64,000 nt of DNA. It comes from Azorhizobium sp965227945 (GTDB taxonomy: Bacteria; Pseudomonadota; Alphaproteobacteria; Rhizobiales; Xanthobacteraceae). The position numbers were made by a program, and so were the translations under genes. The notes beneath the pieces were generated by a model. The model made no database searches. It saw only the letters and a list, made by a program, of their open reading frames with translations, and was not told the DNA's origin. How positions within the stretch are numbered: position 1 is the stretch's first letter; the number at the start of each line of letters is the position of its first letter. Location of the stretch: NCBI GenBank assembly GCA_965227945.1, contig CBDDGQ010000006.1:744001-808000 (forward strand), written 5' to 3'. This document shows, in pieces, positions 27,582-37,160 of this stretch.

Positions 27582-28873
27582 GGCACCTTCCCGGAAATGG
27601 CGGCGAGCGCCTGCTGAAACAGGGTCGTGGCGGCAGTGGCGGCGGTCCGGCGGCCTTCGATCTCGGCCATCACCGGCTGAAGCTTGTCCTTCACCGGCGC
27701 GGGCAAGGTCTGCAACGCGGCCAGCGCCGCATCCAGATCCCCGGCGCGCACGGCGGCAACGGCGGTCTGCAATTGGGCGGCGCTCTCGGGGGCATTGGCG
27801 CCGCCACCCTCGGGCGGGGTCACCCGCACCAGGCCTTCGGCGCTGGAGATCAGGCGGTTGACCAGGCTGTCCGCCCGCGGCGCGTTGGGCTGGGCGGCGA
27901 GCGCGGCGGCGCCCTGCTCGGCAAGGCGCGTCGCCAGCTTGGCGGGCGAGGCGTAGCCCTGCGTGGCTGCGGCACCGAAGGGATCGAGGCTGCCGGCGCT
28001 GGGGCCGAGAACGGCGCGGGCCGCATCCAGCTCCATGGCGAAGGGGCGGCCGGAGAGCACCGCATCGCGCAGCAGCGCCATCACGGTGACGGCGGCCGAC
28101 GCCCGGTCCATGGCCTGGGCCTGGGTGGACACCGCCTCGATGCGCGCCTGGGCGGCGTCGATCTTGCGGCCGAGGTCGGCGATCTGGGCTTTGGCGCTGT
28201 CGCCGCCACCCTGCACTGCGGTCTGCAACGCCTGTTGCTGGGTGCGCAACGCGGACAGGTCCGCCTCGGTGCGGCTGTCGCCGGCCCGCAATTGGGTGAT
28301 GGCGGCGGTGATGGGCTGGAGGTCCACCGCATTGATCTGTTTCAACGCGGTTTCCAACTGGCTGATGCGCTGGGCCTTGGTGGTGCGCTCAGCGGCCAGA
28401 CGCGCTTCCAGCGCATCCATCCGCGCCATGGCGGCGTTCTGGCCCGGCGGCGGCGCATATTGGGTCAGCGCCCAGGCGGCGGCCACTGCCACCACGGCAC
28501 CCGCGAGGGCACCGGACAGCACAGCCCCCCAAGGCGAGGGGCGGGTGGCGCGCACGGGAAGCGAATCGATGGGGTCGCGGTCCGGGGCCGCGTCCGGGGC
28601 AGCAGCAGCTGCGGGACCGTGCGGATCGCTGCGCGATGCGTCGGAATGGGGCGCGTCGGCATCGGGTGCATCGCCCTTGGCTGCCGGGTCGTGGGCGGCG
28701 TCAGCCGCCTCCGCCTGGGTCGGGGCGGGCTCGACGAAGGCATCGTCCGCTGCGGCAGCGGGATCGCCGGCGGGGGTCGTGGACTCGGGCGCGGGTGCGT
28801 CAGGCGGGGGGACCGCAGGGCCCCCTTGCCGGCTACGGGCAGGATCCTGCGGGGTCGGATCGTCGCTCGCCAT
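27578..28873 (-). CDS. mic60: Mitofilin/Mic60 homologue
   Basis: A 431-aa inner-membrane protein homologous to mitochondrial Mic60. The order is an acidic, Ala/Asp/Pro-rich N-terminal segment (1-115), one transmembrane helix (about 118-143, WGAVLSGALAGAVVAVAAAWAL), a long coiled coil (about 150-255), and the C-terminal mitofilin signature with the AVRAGDLDAALAALQTLP helix pair. In alphaproteobacteria this protein helps shape intracytoplasmic membranes and bridges to the outer membrane, and its gene sits beside hemY exactly as here. The ATG at 28873 follows GAGGAG; an ATG 30 bp upstream is less likely. Poorly conserved in primary sequence, so assignment leans on layout and context. Confidence 0.82.
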   Translation of the reverse strand: MASDDPTPQDPARSRQGGPAVPPPDAPAPESTTPAGDPAAAADDAFVEPAPTQAEAADAAHDPAAKGDAPDADAPHSDASRSDPHGPAAAAAPDAAPDRDPIDSLPVRATRPSPWGAVLSGALAGAVVAVAAAWALTQYAPPPGQNAAMARMDALEARLAAERTTKAQRISQLETALKQINAVDLQPITAAITQLRAGDSRTEADLSALRTQQQALQTAVQGGGDSAKAQIADLGRKIDAAQARIEAVSTQAQAMDRASAAVTVMALLRDAVLSGRPFAMELDAARAVLGPSAGSLDPFGAAATQGYASPAKLATRLAEQGAAALAAQPNAPRADSLVNRLISSAEGLVRVTPPEGGGANAPESAAQLQTAVAAVRAGDLDAALAALQTLPAPVKDKLQPVMAEIEGRRTAATAATTLFQQALAAISGKVP

Positions 28874-29155
28874 TGGGCTCCTCGAGAATGCTGGATCCGG
28901 CAACCGCGCTGCGGGTGCCGGGATGGTGGGGCCGTTCGGCCGATGGGGACCGACCGCGGGCCTCGCCTCTGTCCGTCGAAATCCCGGCCAACGTGAGGCG
29001 TGGCCGGGTCAATCCTCAGATCCGCGCGCAGGATGCGGATCCGGCGATCCGTCCCTGCGGGACCGGCGTCACCTTCGTGCGCGGCCTCACGGTCGCGCAC
29101 CGCCACCTTCCGACTTAGACTGCGGCCGCGCCACCGACAACCGTCCGGAAAACCC

Positions 29156-29851
29156 TTACAGCAAAGTCAGCAGCGCGTCCTCATTGGGCGCCTCGGCCAC
29201 GGCGACCGCCGCACCCGCCGCCACCAGCGGCGCCGCGACCGCCGCTGACAGACATAAGTGACGCAGGGCCAGGAAGGGTCCCATCGCATCCGCCCTCGCG
29301 ACGCCATGAAGCAGGGCGTCCACGGTGCGGGGGGAGAAATGCAGCGCCACGTCAAGCCGCCCCCCGCGCAGAGCGACGAGGATCACCGGCGCCAGATCTC
29401 GGGCCGGCATGCTCTGATAGAGAACGGCGACATCCACACCAATGCCGTGTGCTGCCAGGGTCGGCGCCAAGTCCCCCGCCCGCTCGGCGCCGGCCGCATG
29501 CAGCACCCGGCTGCCGCGGGGCAGGCGGGCCAGCATGCCGGACAGGGCCGTCAGGTCCCCGGCACAGTCGGTCACGTCCGCAAAGCCGGAGCGCCGGGCC
29601 TCGGCGGCGGTCCTGCTGCCCACGGCAAAGGCCGGCAGCATGCCCAGCCGCGCCCGCTCCGGATGGCCCCAAAGCGCCCGCACGCCGTTCAGGCTGGTGA
29701 AGGCGAGCGCATCGAACGCCCCCTCCGGCAACGGCGCCAGGGTGGGGACGATGCGCAGCATGGGGTCGCACAGCACCTGATGGCCCATCTGGGCCAGCCG
29801 GTGGGCGGTCTCGCCGGCGCCGGGTTCCGGACGGGTGATGAGGAGCCGCAT
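29156..29851 (-). CDS. hemD: Uroporphyrinogen-III synthase
   Basis: A 231-aa cytoplasmic enzyme that cyclises hydroxymethylbilane with inversion of ring D. Sequence conservation is low in this family, but the start MRLLITRPEPGAGETAHRLAQMGHQVLCDPML, the mid-protein FTSLNGVRAL and the segment VDVAVLYQSMPA, then HFSPRTVDALL, are all characteristic. It starts 3 bp after the hemC stop and is therefore co-transcribed. The gap to mic60 downstream (282 bp) suggests a separate promoter there. Confidence 0.9.
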   Translation of the reverse strand: MRLLITRPEPGAGETAHRLAQMGHQVLCDPMLRIVPTLAPLPEGAFDALAFTSLNGVRALWGHPERARLGMLPAFAVGSRTAAEARRSGFADVTDCAGDLTALSGMLARLPRGSRVLHAAGAERAGDLAPTLAAHGIGVDVAVLYQSMPARDLAPVILVALRGGRLDVALHFSPRTVDALLHGVARADAMGPFLALRHLCLSAAVAAPLVAAGAAVAVAEAPNEDALLTLL

Positions 29852-29854
29852 GGC

Positions 29855-30808
29855 TCAGAGCCCCAGGGCGCGGGCGGGCGCGGTCTGGCGCAATTGCGCC
29901 CCGGCGTCGGCCCCCAGCAGCGCGGCCTCCGCCACCGGCGCACGCTGGTCCACCGCGGCGGCATCGCGGCCATCGGGCGAGAGGATCAGGCCGCGCAGAT
30001 GCACCTGGTCGCCCTCCACCGTGGCCAGCCCGGCGATGGGAGTGCGGCAGGAACCATCCAGCGCCGCCAGGAAGGCCCGCTCCGCCGCCAGGGCGATGCC
30101 GGTGGCCCGGCAGGCGATGGCGCCGATGGCGGCGGTGGTGGGGCCATCGCCCATGCGGCTCTCGATGGCCACGGCGCCCTGGCCCACGGCCGGCAGGAAA
30201 TGGGTGGTATCCAGGATGGCGCTGGCCTCATGGGCCAGTCCCAGGCGGGTGAGGCCGGCGAGGGCCAGCAAGGTGCCGTGGAATTCGCCGCCGCGGACCT
30301 TGGCGAGGCGGGTCTGCACATTGCCGCGCAGCAGCGAGACCTGCAGATCCGGTCGCAGCCGGCGCAGTTGCGCCTCACGCCGCAGCGAAGCAGTGCCGAT
30401 ATGGGCGCCGGAGGGCAGATCCTCGAGGCTGATGCCCTCGCGCAGAATCAGCGCGTCGCGCACATCGGCGCGGGGCAGATAGCCGGACAGAAACAGGCCG
30501 TCCGGCAAAGCGGTCGCCATGTCTTTGGCCGAATGCACCGCCAGATCGATGCGCCCGTCCAGCAGGGCTTCCTCGATTTCCTTGGTGAACAGCCCCTTGC
30601 CGCCGGCCTCCGACAACGCCCGATCCTGGATCGCATCCCCGGAGGTGCGGATCACCTGGATGGTGATGCTGTCCACCGGGCGGGCCAGCGCCGCGGCCAG
30701 GGCATCGCGCACCGCATGCGCCTGCCACAGCGCCAGCGGGCTACCGCGGGTGCCGATGGCGAGGCGCGGTGCGGGGGACGGGTGGGCATCGGGGGACGGG
30801 GACGACAT
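29855..30808 (-). CDS. hemC: Hydroxymethylbilane synthase
   Basis: A 317-aa cytoplasmic enzyme that joins four porphobilinogens into hydroxymethylbilane. IGTRGSPLALWQA (18-30), the catalytic aspartate in VHSAKDM (91-97), and the cofactor cysteine Cys254 in ALDGSCRTPIAG, which carries dipyrromethane, are all present. I use the ATG at 30808; an alternative ATG at 30838 adds ten residues and neither has a strong ribosome site. It is divergent from tsaD and directly upstream of hemD. Confidence 0.95.
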   Translation of the reverse strand: MSSPSPDAHPSPAPRLAIGTRGSPLALWQAHAVRDALAAALARPVDSITIQVIRTSGDAIQDRALSEAGGKGLFTKEIEEALLDGRIDLAVHSAKDMATALPDGLFLSGYLPRADVRDALILREGISLEDLPSGAHIGTASLRREAQLRRLRPDLQVSLLRGNVQTRLAKVRGGEFHGTLLALAGLTRLGLAHEASAILDTTHFLPAVGQGAVAIESRMGDGPTTAAIGAIACRATGIALAAERAFLAALDGSCRTPIAGLATVEGDQVHLRGLILSPDGRDAAAVDQRAPVAEAALLGADAGAQLRQTAPARALGL

Positions 30809-31052
30809 CGGCACGTCAGGTCTCACAGCTTGCGGCATCGCGTCTTGTGTCAGGGGCGCGTACAATGATAGCCGGAAAGCGCAACGGGATAGAGCATGGC
30901 GCCGAAAAGGGGAAACCGCTTTTCCGGCGCCGGCGGCTCGGCCCCCGTGCGGCAAGCGGCCGTGCCCGGCGCCGGACCCAGCCGTCGGCACGTCGCGCAC
31001 GGGCATTTTTCAAGCACCCGGCCGGACCGGGTGGCAGGGGAGGCGAGAGCCA

Positions 31053-32114
31053 GTGGCGGATCTTCTGGTGCTCGGCATCGAGACCACATGCGACGAGACC
31101 GCCGCGGCGGTGGTGGCGCGCTCCCCCTCCGGAGCCGGCGACATCCGCTCCAGCATCATCCGCTCGCAGATCGAGGCGCACTCGCCTTATGGCGGCGTGG
31201 TGCCGGAAATCGCCGCCCGCGCCCATGTGGAAATCCTCGACCGGGTGATTGCCGAGGCCATGCACGAGGCCAATGTCTCCTTCCACGATCTGGCGGCGGT
31301 GGCGGCGGCCGCCGGTCCCGGCCTGATCGGCGGGGTGATCGTCGGGCTGACCACGGCGAAGGCCATTGCGCTGGCCTCCCATCGCCCCTTGGTGGCGGTG
31401 AACCATCTGGAAGCCCACGCCCTCACCGCCCGTCTCACCGACGGGGTGGCCTTCCCTTATCTGCTGCTGCTGGTCTCCGGGGGGCACACCCAATTGCTGG
31501 CGGTGGAAGAGGTCGGGCGCTATCGCCGCCTCGGCACCACGCTGGACGACGCCATTGGGGAGGCCTTCGACAAGGTGGCCAAGATGCTCAGCCTGCCCTA
31601 TCCCGGCGGGCCGGAAGTGGAGCGGCAGGCGCTCTTGGGCGATCCCGAGCGCTTCAATTTTCCCCGTCCCATGCACGGCCGGCGCGAGCCGGACTTCTCT
31701 TTGTCCGGCCTGAAGACCGCCGTGCGACTGGAGGCGGATCGCCTCGCCCCGCTGTCCGACCAGGATGTGGCGGACCTGTGCGCCTCGTTCCAGGCGGCGG
31801 TGGTGGACGTGGTCACCGACCGGGTGCGGGCCGGCGCGCGCATGTTCCGCGAGCGCCTGGGCACCTCGCCCACCGCTTTGGTGGTGGCGGGGGGTGTCGC
31901 TGCCAACAGCGCCATCAAGGCCGCCTTGCAGAAGGCGGCAGCGGAACTGGGCACGCGGCTGGCCGTGCCGCCGCCGATCCTGTGCACCGACAATGGCGCC
32001 ATGATCGCCTGGGCCGGGGCCGAGCGGCTGGCCCGCGGCCTCACCGACCCGCTGCACATCTCCCCGCGCGCCCGCTGGCCGCTGGACCCGGCCCCCGCCC
32101 CGGTGCGCGCCTGA
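31053..32114 (+). CDS. tsaD: tRNA N6-threonylcarbamoyladenosine transferase subunit
   Basis: A 353-aa ASKHA-fold protein that transfers the threonylcarbamoyl group to A37 of ANN-decoding tRNAs, acting with TsaB and TsaE. GIETTCDETAAAVV starts the fold; the iron-binding histidines are in HLEAHALTARL; LLVSGGHTQL, GEAFDKVAKML and the final VAGGVAANSAIKAAL complete the signature. The GTG start at 31053 follows GGGGAGG. It is 5 bp ahead of gpsA, and this tsaD-gpsA pairing opposite hemC is common in alphaproteobacteria. Confidence 0.95.
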   Translation: MADLLVLGIETTCDETAAAVVARSPSGAGDIRSSIIRSQIEAHSPYGGVVPEIAARAHVEILDRVIAEAMHEANVSFHDLAAVAAAAGPGLIGGVIVGLTTAKAIALASHRPLVAVNHLEAHALTARLTDGVAFPYLLLLVSGGHTQLLAVEEVGRYRRLGTTLDDAIGEAFDKVAKMLSLPYPGGPEVERQALLGDPERFNFPRPMHGRREPDFSLSGLKTAVRLEADRLAPLSDQDVADLCASFQAAVVDVVTDRVRAGARMFRERLGTSPTALVVAGGVAANSAIKAALQKAAAELGTRLAVPPPILCTDNGAMIAWAGAERLARGLTDPLHISPRARWPLDPAPAPVRA

Positions 32115-32119
32115 TCCCC

Positions 32120-33118
32120 ATGGCGGCCTTCTCCCGTATCGGCGTCATCGGCGCCGGCGCCTGGGGCACGGCGCTCGCCAATGCCGCCGCCCGCGCCGGC
32201 CGCGAGGTGGTGCTGTGGGCCCGCGATCCGGCCCAGGTGGCGGAGATGGCGACCCGGCGCGAGAATGCGCGTGGCCTGCCGGGCATCGCCCTGGAAGCTG
32301 CCGTGCGCCCCACCCGTGATCTGGCGGATGCCGCCGCCACCGATGCGCTGCTGCTGGTGGTGCCGGCGCAGGTGTGCCGGGCCGTGGTCAGCGACCTGGC
32401 GCCGCTGCTGGCCGCGGGCACGCCGCTGGTCTCCTGCGCCAAGGGGATCGAGCGCGGCACCGCCGCCTTCGTCACCGACATCATCACTGCAGCGGCGCCC
32501 CTGGCGCGGCCGATGGTCCTGTCGGGGCCGAGCTTTGCCGCCGACGTGGCTCGCGGCCTGCCCACCGCCGTGACCCTGGCGGGCGCGGACAGCGATCTGG
32601 CCAAAGGGCTGGCCAGGGCGCTGGGGTCGTCCTCCTTCCGGCTCTATCACTCCACCGACGTGCGCGGGGTGGAAATCGGCGGGGCGGCCAAGAATGTGCT
32701 GGCCATCGCCGCCGGCATCGTCGCCGGCCGGCGGCTCGGGGCCAGCGCCGGGGCGGCGCTCACCGCGCGGGGCTTTGCCGAACTGCTGCGCTTCGGCCGG
32801 GCGCTGGGGGCGCGGGCGGAGACTCTCACCGGCCTCTCGGGGCTGGGCGACCTGATCCTCACCGCCTCCGGCCCGCAATCGCGCAATTTCGCCTTCGGCC
32901 TGGCTTTGGGCGAGACCGGCACGCCGCCGGCCGGCGGCAAGCTGGCGGAAGGGGCGTTCACCGCCAGCGCCCTGGTGGCCATGGCGGGGGCGCATGGCAT
33001 CGAGATGCCCATCTGCGCGGCGGTGGATGCGGTCCTCGCCGGCCGCCGGTCGGTGGAATCCGCCATCGAGGCCCTCATGGCCCGGCCGCAGCGGGCGGAG
33101 GTCTCCGGCGCGGACTGA
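32120..33118 (+). CDS. gpsA: Glycerol-3-phosphate dehydrogenase [NAD(P)+]
   Basis: A 332-aa cytoplasmic enzyme that reduces dihydroxyacetone phosphate to sn-glycerol 3-phosphate for phospholipid synthesis. GAGAWGTALANAAARAG near residue 10 binds NAD(P)H; SCAKGIE, LSGPSFAADVARGLPTAV and the catalytic lysine in GAAKNVLAIAAGI follow in the usual order, with the C-terminal SGLGDLILTASG. The ATG begins 5 bp after the tsaD stop; the two are co-transcribed. Confidence 0.95.
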   Translation: MAAFSRIGVIGAGAWGTALANAAARAGREVVLWARDPAQVAEMATRRENARGLPGIALEAAVRPTRDLADAAATDALLLVVPAQVCRAVVSDLAPLLAAGTPLVSCAKGIERGTAAFVTDIITAAAPLARPMVLSGPSFAADVARGLPTAVTLAGADSDLAKGLARALGSSSFRLYHSTDVRGVEIGGAAKNVLAIAAGIVAGRRLGASAGAALTARGFAELLRFGRALGARAETLTGLSGLGDLILTASGPQSRNFAFGLALGETGTPPAGGKLAEGAFTASALVAMAGAHGIEMPICAAVDAVLAGRRSVESAIEALMARPQRAEVSGAD

Positions 33119-33275
33119 CGGCGCCGGCGCGGCGATGCGGGCAAAGGTCTCCTGGCCGCCGGTCACGTCCAACCAGCGGGCGACCCGCCACGGCGGCCCT
33201 CCGGAGCCCCGATTGCGCGCGGCGGAAGGCGAGCGCCGCCCCTCCGCAGCCTTGTCCCCCACCCAAGCGGATGCT

Positions 33276-35093
33276 ATGGCGCCAGCCATGACCGCAACGC
33301 CGCAGAAGCACATCCGCAATTTCTCCATCGTCGCCCATATCGACCATGGAAAGTCCACCCTCGCCGATCGCCTGATCCAGCTCACGGGCGGCTTGAGCGA
33401 ACGGGAGATGTCCGAGCAGGTGCTCGACAATATGGACATCGAGCGCGAGCGCGGCATCACCATCAAGGCCCAGACCGTGCGCCTCAGCTACAAGGCGCAG
33501 GACGGCGAGACCTATACGCTGAACCTCATCGACACCCCCGGCCACGTGGACTTTGCCTATGAGGTGAGCCGATCGCTTGCCGCCGTGGAAGGCTCCTTGC
33601 TGGTGGTCGACGCCTCCCAGGGCGTGGAGGCGCAGACGCTCGCCAACGTCTACCAGGCCATCGACAACAATCACGAGATCGTCTCCGTCCTCAATAAGAT
33701 CGACCTGCCCGCCGCCGAGCCGGACAAGGTGAAGGCGCAGATCGAGGACGTGATCGGCATCGATGCCTCCAACGCCATCGGCATTTCGGCCAAGACCGGG
33801 CTGAACATCGACCAGGTGCTGGAAGCCATCGTCACCCGCCTGCCGCCGCCGGTGGGCGACCGCGAGGCGCCCCTGAAGGCGCTGCTGGTGGATAGCTGGT
33901 ACGACACCTATCTGGGCGTCGTGGTGCTGATCCGGGTGGTGGACGGCACAGTGAAGAAAGGCCAGCGCATCAAGATGATGCGCACGGGCGCCGCCTATGA
34001 CGTGGACCGGGTCGGTGTCTTCACCCCCAAGATGGTGGTGCTGAACGAACTCGGCCCCGGCGAGATCGGCTTCTTGACCGGCTCCATCAAGGAAGTGGCG
34101 GAAACCCGCGTCGGCGACACCATCACCGATGAGAAGAAGCCCACCGCCGAAGCCCTGCCGGGCTTCAAGCCGGCCCAGCCGGTGGTGTTCTGCGGCCTGT
34201 TCCCGGTGGATGCGGCGGACTTCGAGGATCTGCGCGCCGCCATGGGCCGGCTGCGCCTCAACGACGCCAGCTTCTCGTTCGAGATGGAGACCTCGGCGGC
34301 GCTGGGCTTCGGCTTCCGCTGCGGGTTCCTGGGCCTCTTGCACCTGGAGATCATCCAGGAGCGGCTGGAGCGCGAGTTCAACCTCGACCTCATCGCCACC
34401 GCCCCCTCGGTCATCTACCAGATCGAGATGAACGACGGCTCGATGATCGACATGCACAATCCGGCCGACATGCCGGACGTAGTAAAGATCAAGGAGATCC
34501 GGGAGCCCTGGATCCGCGCCACCATCATGACGCCGGACGAATATCTCGGCAGCGTGCTCAAGCTCTGCCAGGATCGCCGCGGCAACCAGATCGAGCTGAC
34601 CTATGTGGGCGCCCGCGCCATGGTCACCTATGATCTGCCGCTGAACGAAGTGGTGTTCGATTTCTACGACCGGCTGAAGTCCATCTCCAAGGGCTACGCC
34701 TCGTTCGACTACAACATCACCGACTATCGCGAGGGCGACCTCGTGAAGATGTCGCTATTGGTGAATGCGGAGCCGGTGGACGCCCTCTCCATGCTTGTGC
34801 ATCGCACCCGCGCGGAGCATCGTGGCCGGGCCATGTGCGAGAAGCTGAAGGATTTGATCCCGCAGCATCTGTTCAACATTCCCATCCAGGCGGCCATCGG
34901 CGCCAAGATCATCGCCCGCGAGACCATCAAGGCCCTTCGCAAGGATGTCACCGCCAAATGCTACGGCGGCGACATCTCCCGCAAGCGCAAGCTTCTGGAC
35001 AAGCAGAAGGAAGGCAAGAAGAAGATGCGCCAGTTCGGCAGGGTGGAGATTCCGCAGGAAGCCTTCATCGCCGCGCTGAAGATGGACGACTGA
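33276..35093 (+). CDS. lepA: Elongation factor 4
   Basis: A 605-aa ribosome-associated GTPase that back-translocates stalled ribosomes. G1 is in AHIDHGKSTLADRL, followed by switch regions in GITIKAQT and DTPGHVDF, and NKIDLPAAEPD as G4. The C-terminal LepA-specific domain with KKKMRQFG and the final PQEAFIAALK is complete. The ATG at 33276 has AAGCGG at a suitable distance; an in-frame ATG at 33288 is the start used in many homologues. It may follow tsaD-gpsA in one transcript, though the gap is about 160 bp. Confidence 0.96.
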   Translation: MAPAMTATPQKHIRNFSIVAHIDHGKSTLADRLIQLTGGLSEREMSEQVLDNMDIERERGITIKAQTVRLSYKAQDGETYTLNLIDTPGHVDFAYEVSRSLAAVEGSLLVVDASQGVEAQTLANVYQAIDNNHEIVSVLNKIDLPAAEPDKVKAQIEDVIGIDASNAIGISAKTGLNIDQVLEAIVTRLPPPVGDREAPLKALLVDSWYDTYLGVVVLIRVVDGTVKKGQRIKMMRTGAAYDVDRVGVFTPKMVVLNELGPGEIGFLTGSIKEVAETRVGDTITDEKKPTAEALPGFKPAQPVVFCGLFPVDAADFEDLRAAMGRLRLNDASFSFEMETSAALGFGFRCGFLGLLHLEIIQERLEREFNLDLIATAPSVIYQIEMNDGSMIDMHNPADMPDVVKIKEIREPWIRATIMTPDEYLGSVLKLCQDRRGNQIELTYVGARAMVTYDLPLNEVVFDFYDRLKSISKGYASFDYNITDYREGDLVKMSLLVNAEPVDALSMLVHRTRAEHRGRAMCEKLKDLIPQHLFNIPIQAAIGAKIIARETIKALRKDVTAKCYGGDISRKRKLLDKQKEGKKKMRQFGRVEIPQEAFIAALKMDD

Positions 35094-35163
35094 CCGGCCG
35101 GCCCTGATCCCCAGCGGAACGGGACGGCGCCCCCGATCTGTTCTGCTGCCCCAGGAGCCGCCT

Positions 35164-35910
35164 ATGTCCACGTCCAACCCCACGTCCCCGTCCGGCCTGC
35201 CGGTGGGGACCGGGCCCATCCCGAACCACAAGGACAGCCATCTGGTGGACCGCATCGGCTGGCTGCGCGCCGCCGTGCTGGGGGCCAATGACGGCATCGT
35301 CTCCACCGCCAGCCTGATCGTCGGCGTGGCTGCCGCCTCCTCCGGGCAGAAGGAGGTGATCGTCGCCGGCGTCGCCGGGCTGGTGGCCGGGGCCATGTCC
35401 ATGGCGGCGGGGGAATATGTCTCCGTCTCCGCCCAGTCGGACACCGAGCGGGCGGAACTCAAGCGCGAAGTGCGCGAGCTGGACGAAGATCCCGACGGCG
35501 AGATGTCGGAACTCGCCGCCATCTATGTGGAGCGCGGCCTGGAGCCGAGCCTGGCGCTGGAAGTAGCGCGGCAATTGATGGTGAAGGATGCGCTGGGCTC
35601 CCACGCCCGCGACGAACTGGGCTTTTCCGACAGCACGGCCGCCCGCCCGATCCAGGCGGCGGTGGCCTCCGCCGCCTCGTTCGCCGCCGGCGCCATCCTG
35701 CCGCTGGCCATGGCCATCGTCGCGCCGGCGCCCTTCCGGGTGAGCCTGGTGACCGTTGCCTCGCTGCTGTTCCTGGCGCTGCTGGGCGCCATTGCCGCCC
35801 GCGCCGGCGGCGCGCCGGTGCTCAAGGCCACCGTGCGCGTCACCTTCTGGGGCGCCATCGCCATGCTGGCCACCGCCGGCATCGGCGCCTTGTTCGGCGT
35901 GGCCGCCTGA
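35164..35910 (+). CDS. VIT/CCC1-family Fe/Mn transporter
   Basis: A 248-aa membrane protein of the VIT1/CCC1 family, which moves Fe(II) or Mn(II) out of the cytoplasm. Helix 1 carries LRAAVLGANDGIVSTASLIVGVA, and helix 2 AGAMSMAAGEYVSVSAQSD, with the conserved metal-site residues. The cytosolic segment between helices 2 and 3 is Glu-rich (ELKREVRELDEDPDGE), as expected for the metal-binding domain. Three more helices follow. It ends 10 bp from the convergent PepSY gene, next to an iron-siderophore receptor, so a role in iron balance is likely. Confidence 0.92.
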   Translation: MSTSNPTSPSGLPVGTGPIPNHKDSHLVDRIGWLRAAVLGANDGIVSTASLIVGVAAASSGQKEVIVAGVAGLVAGAMSMAAGEYVSVSAQSDTERAELKREVRELDEDPDGEMSELAAIYVERGLEPSLALEVARQLMVKDALGSHARDELGFSDSTAARPIQAAVASAASFAAGAILPLAMAIVAPAPFRVSLVTVASLLFLALLGAIAARAGGAPVLKATVRVTFWGAIAMLATAGIGALFGVAA

Positions 35911-35920
35911 GGCCGCCGCT

Positions 35921-37156
35921 TTACGGGGTGGTCATCAGGCCGGAGCGCGCCCCGGCGGCCTTGCGGGCGCGGCTCACCCGCGCCGCGCGCTTCATCCACC
36001 AGATCACCACGCCGGTGACGGACAGGCCCGCCACCACCACCCCCAGCACGGCGATCAGGATGCGGCCCGGCAGGCCGAGGATGCGGCCGCTGTGGATGGG
36101 GAACTGCAACTGCAGGAACACGTCGCCGGCGGTGCCGACGCTTGGCAGGGCTTCGCCCGTGGGCGCCCCGGTGGCGCCGTCGAAATAGAGCCAGCGGGTG
36201 TCGAGGGGATCCTCGCTGTCGCCGAAGGCCACCCCGAACAGCCCGTAATGCAGCGAATAGAAGATCTCGCTGGGCGGATCGGACCAGCCGCGCGCCCGCG
36301 CCTGCGCCACCGCCCGCTCCTGGATGACATCATAGGACAGGGTGCGCACCCGCAGCTTGTCCAGCATGGGAGCAGAGAACGGGCCGGGGGTCACCGGCGA
36401 GACCAGCTTCACCAGCGGCTCCACCACCTCCTGCCGCAAATTCATGGTCACCGAGGAGATGGCGACGATGATCAGCAGCACGAACAGCCACAGGCCGGCG
36501 GCGCGGTGCCAGTCGAGGTTCGCCCGGAAGACCGAGCCGCCCTTGATGGCGAAGGCGGGACGCCATTTGGCGAAGAACGGCCGCCCGCGCGGCAAGGTGA
36601 GCGCGACGCCGACGAAGCCGTCCACCAGCCAGGCCAGTGCAACGCCGCCCATGAGCAGCACGCCATAGACCCCCGGCAGGCTGAGATTGTGGTGAAACTC
36701 ATAGAGGAAGGGGATGAGATTGAGCCGGGAGAAGCAGCATTCCCCCCACAGACGCTCGGCGCGGATCTCGCCGGTGGCCGGCTCCAGATGGAACCAGTCG
36801 GTCTTCAGCTCCGCCGGCACGCCGGTGACCGGATCGGGCTTGCCGGTGGCAATCGCCAGCAGGGTCTCGCCCGGTGCGTGCTGCAGCTTCACATACCAGA
36901 CGGCACGGTGCGGATCGCCCGCTTCCACCTGCGCCGCCAGTTGCTCTGCCGACAGCGCCGGGCCGGGCTGGGTGGCGGTGTAGGCGACCGGATTGAGCAG
37001 CCGGTCCAGCTCCGGATGGAAGGCCAGAACGCTGCCCGTGAGCCCGGCCACCACCAGGAAACCCGCCGTGGCAAGACCCAGAATGCGGTGCGCCCAGACC
37101 AGAGCCGGGCGCAGCGAAGCGCGGCGTACCGGCGCCGGGGCGGATCGCGCGGTCAC
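35921..37156 (-). CDS. PepSY-associated membrane protein
   Basis: A 411-aa inner-membrane protein of the PepSY_TM family. Four transmembrane helices are predicted at about 20-42, 155-178, 205-226 and 365-390. HRILGLATAGFLVVAGLTGSVLAFHPELD is the typical opening with a likely heme- or metal-ligand histidine, and HRAAGLWLFVLLIIVAISS marks the later pair. Several members reduce ferric siderophores at the inner membrane. Here it follows a TonB siderophore receptor by 4 bp, which supports that role. The GTG start at 37156 has GGTGAGG upstream. Confidence 0.88.
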   Translation of the reverse strand: MTARSAPAPVRRASLRPALVWAHRILGLATAGFLVVAGLTGSVLAFHPELDRLLNPVAYTATQPGPALSAEQLAAQVEAGDPHRAVWYVKLQHAPGETLLAIATGKPDPVTGVPAELKTDWFHLEPATGEIRAERLWGECCFSRLNLIPFLYEFHHNLSLPGVYGVLLMGGVALAWLVDGFVGVALTLPRGRPFFAKWRPAFAIKGGSVFRANLDWHRAAGLWLFVLLIIVAISSVTMNLRQEVVEPLVKLVSPVTPGPFSAPMLDKLRVRTLSYDVIQERAVAQARARGWSDPPSEIFYSLHYGLFGVAFGDSEDPLDTRWLYFDGATGAPTGEALPSVGTAGDVFLQLQFPIHSGRILGLPGRILIAVLGVVVAGLSVTGVVIWWMKRAARVSRARKAAGARSGLMTTP

Positions 37157-37160
37157 GGCC

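Noticed and set aside
30896..32119. Upstream extension of the gpsA frame through tsaD
   Set aside because: The frame stays open because of GC bias, but the true gpsA start is at 32120, five bases after the tsaD stop.
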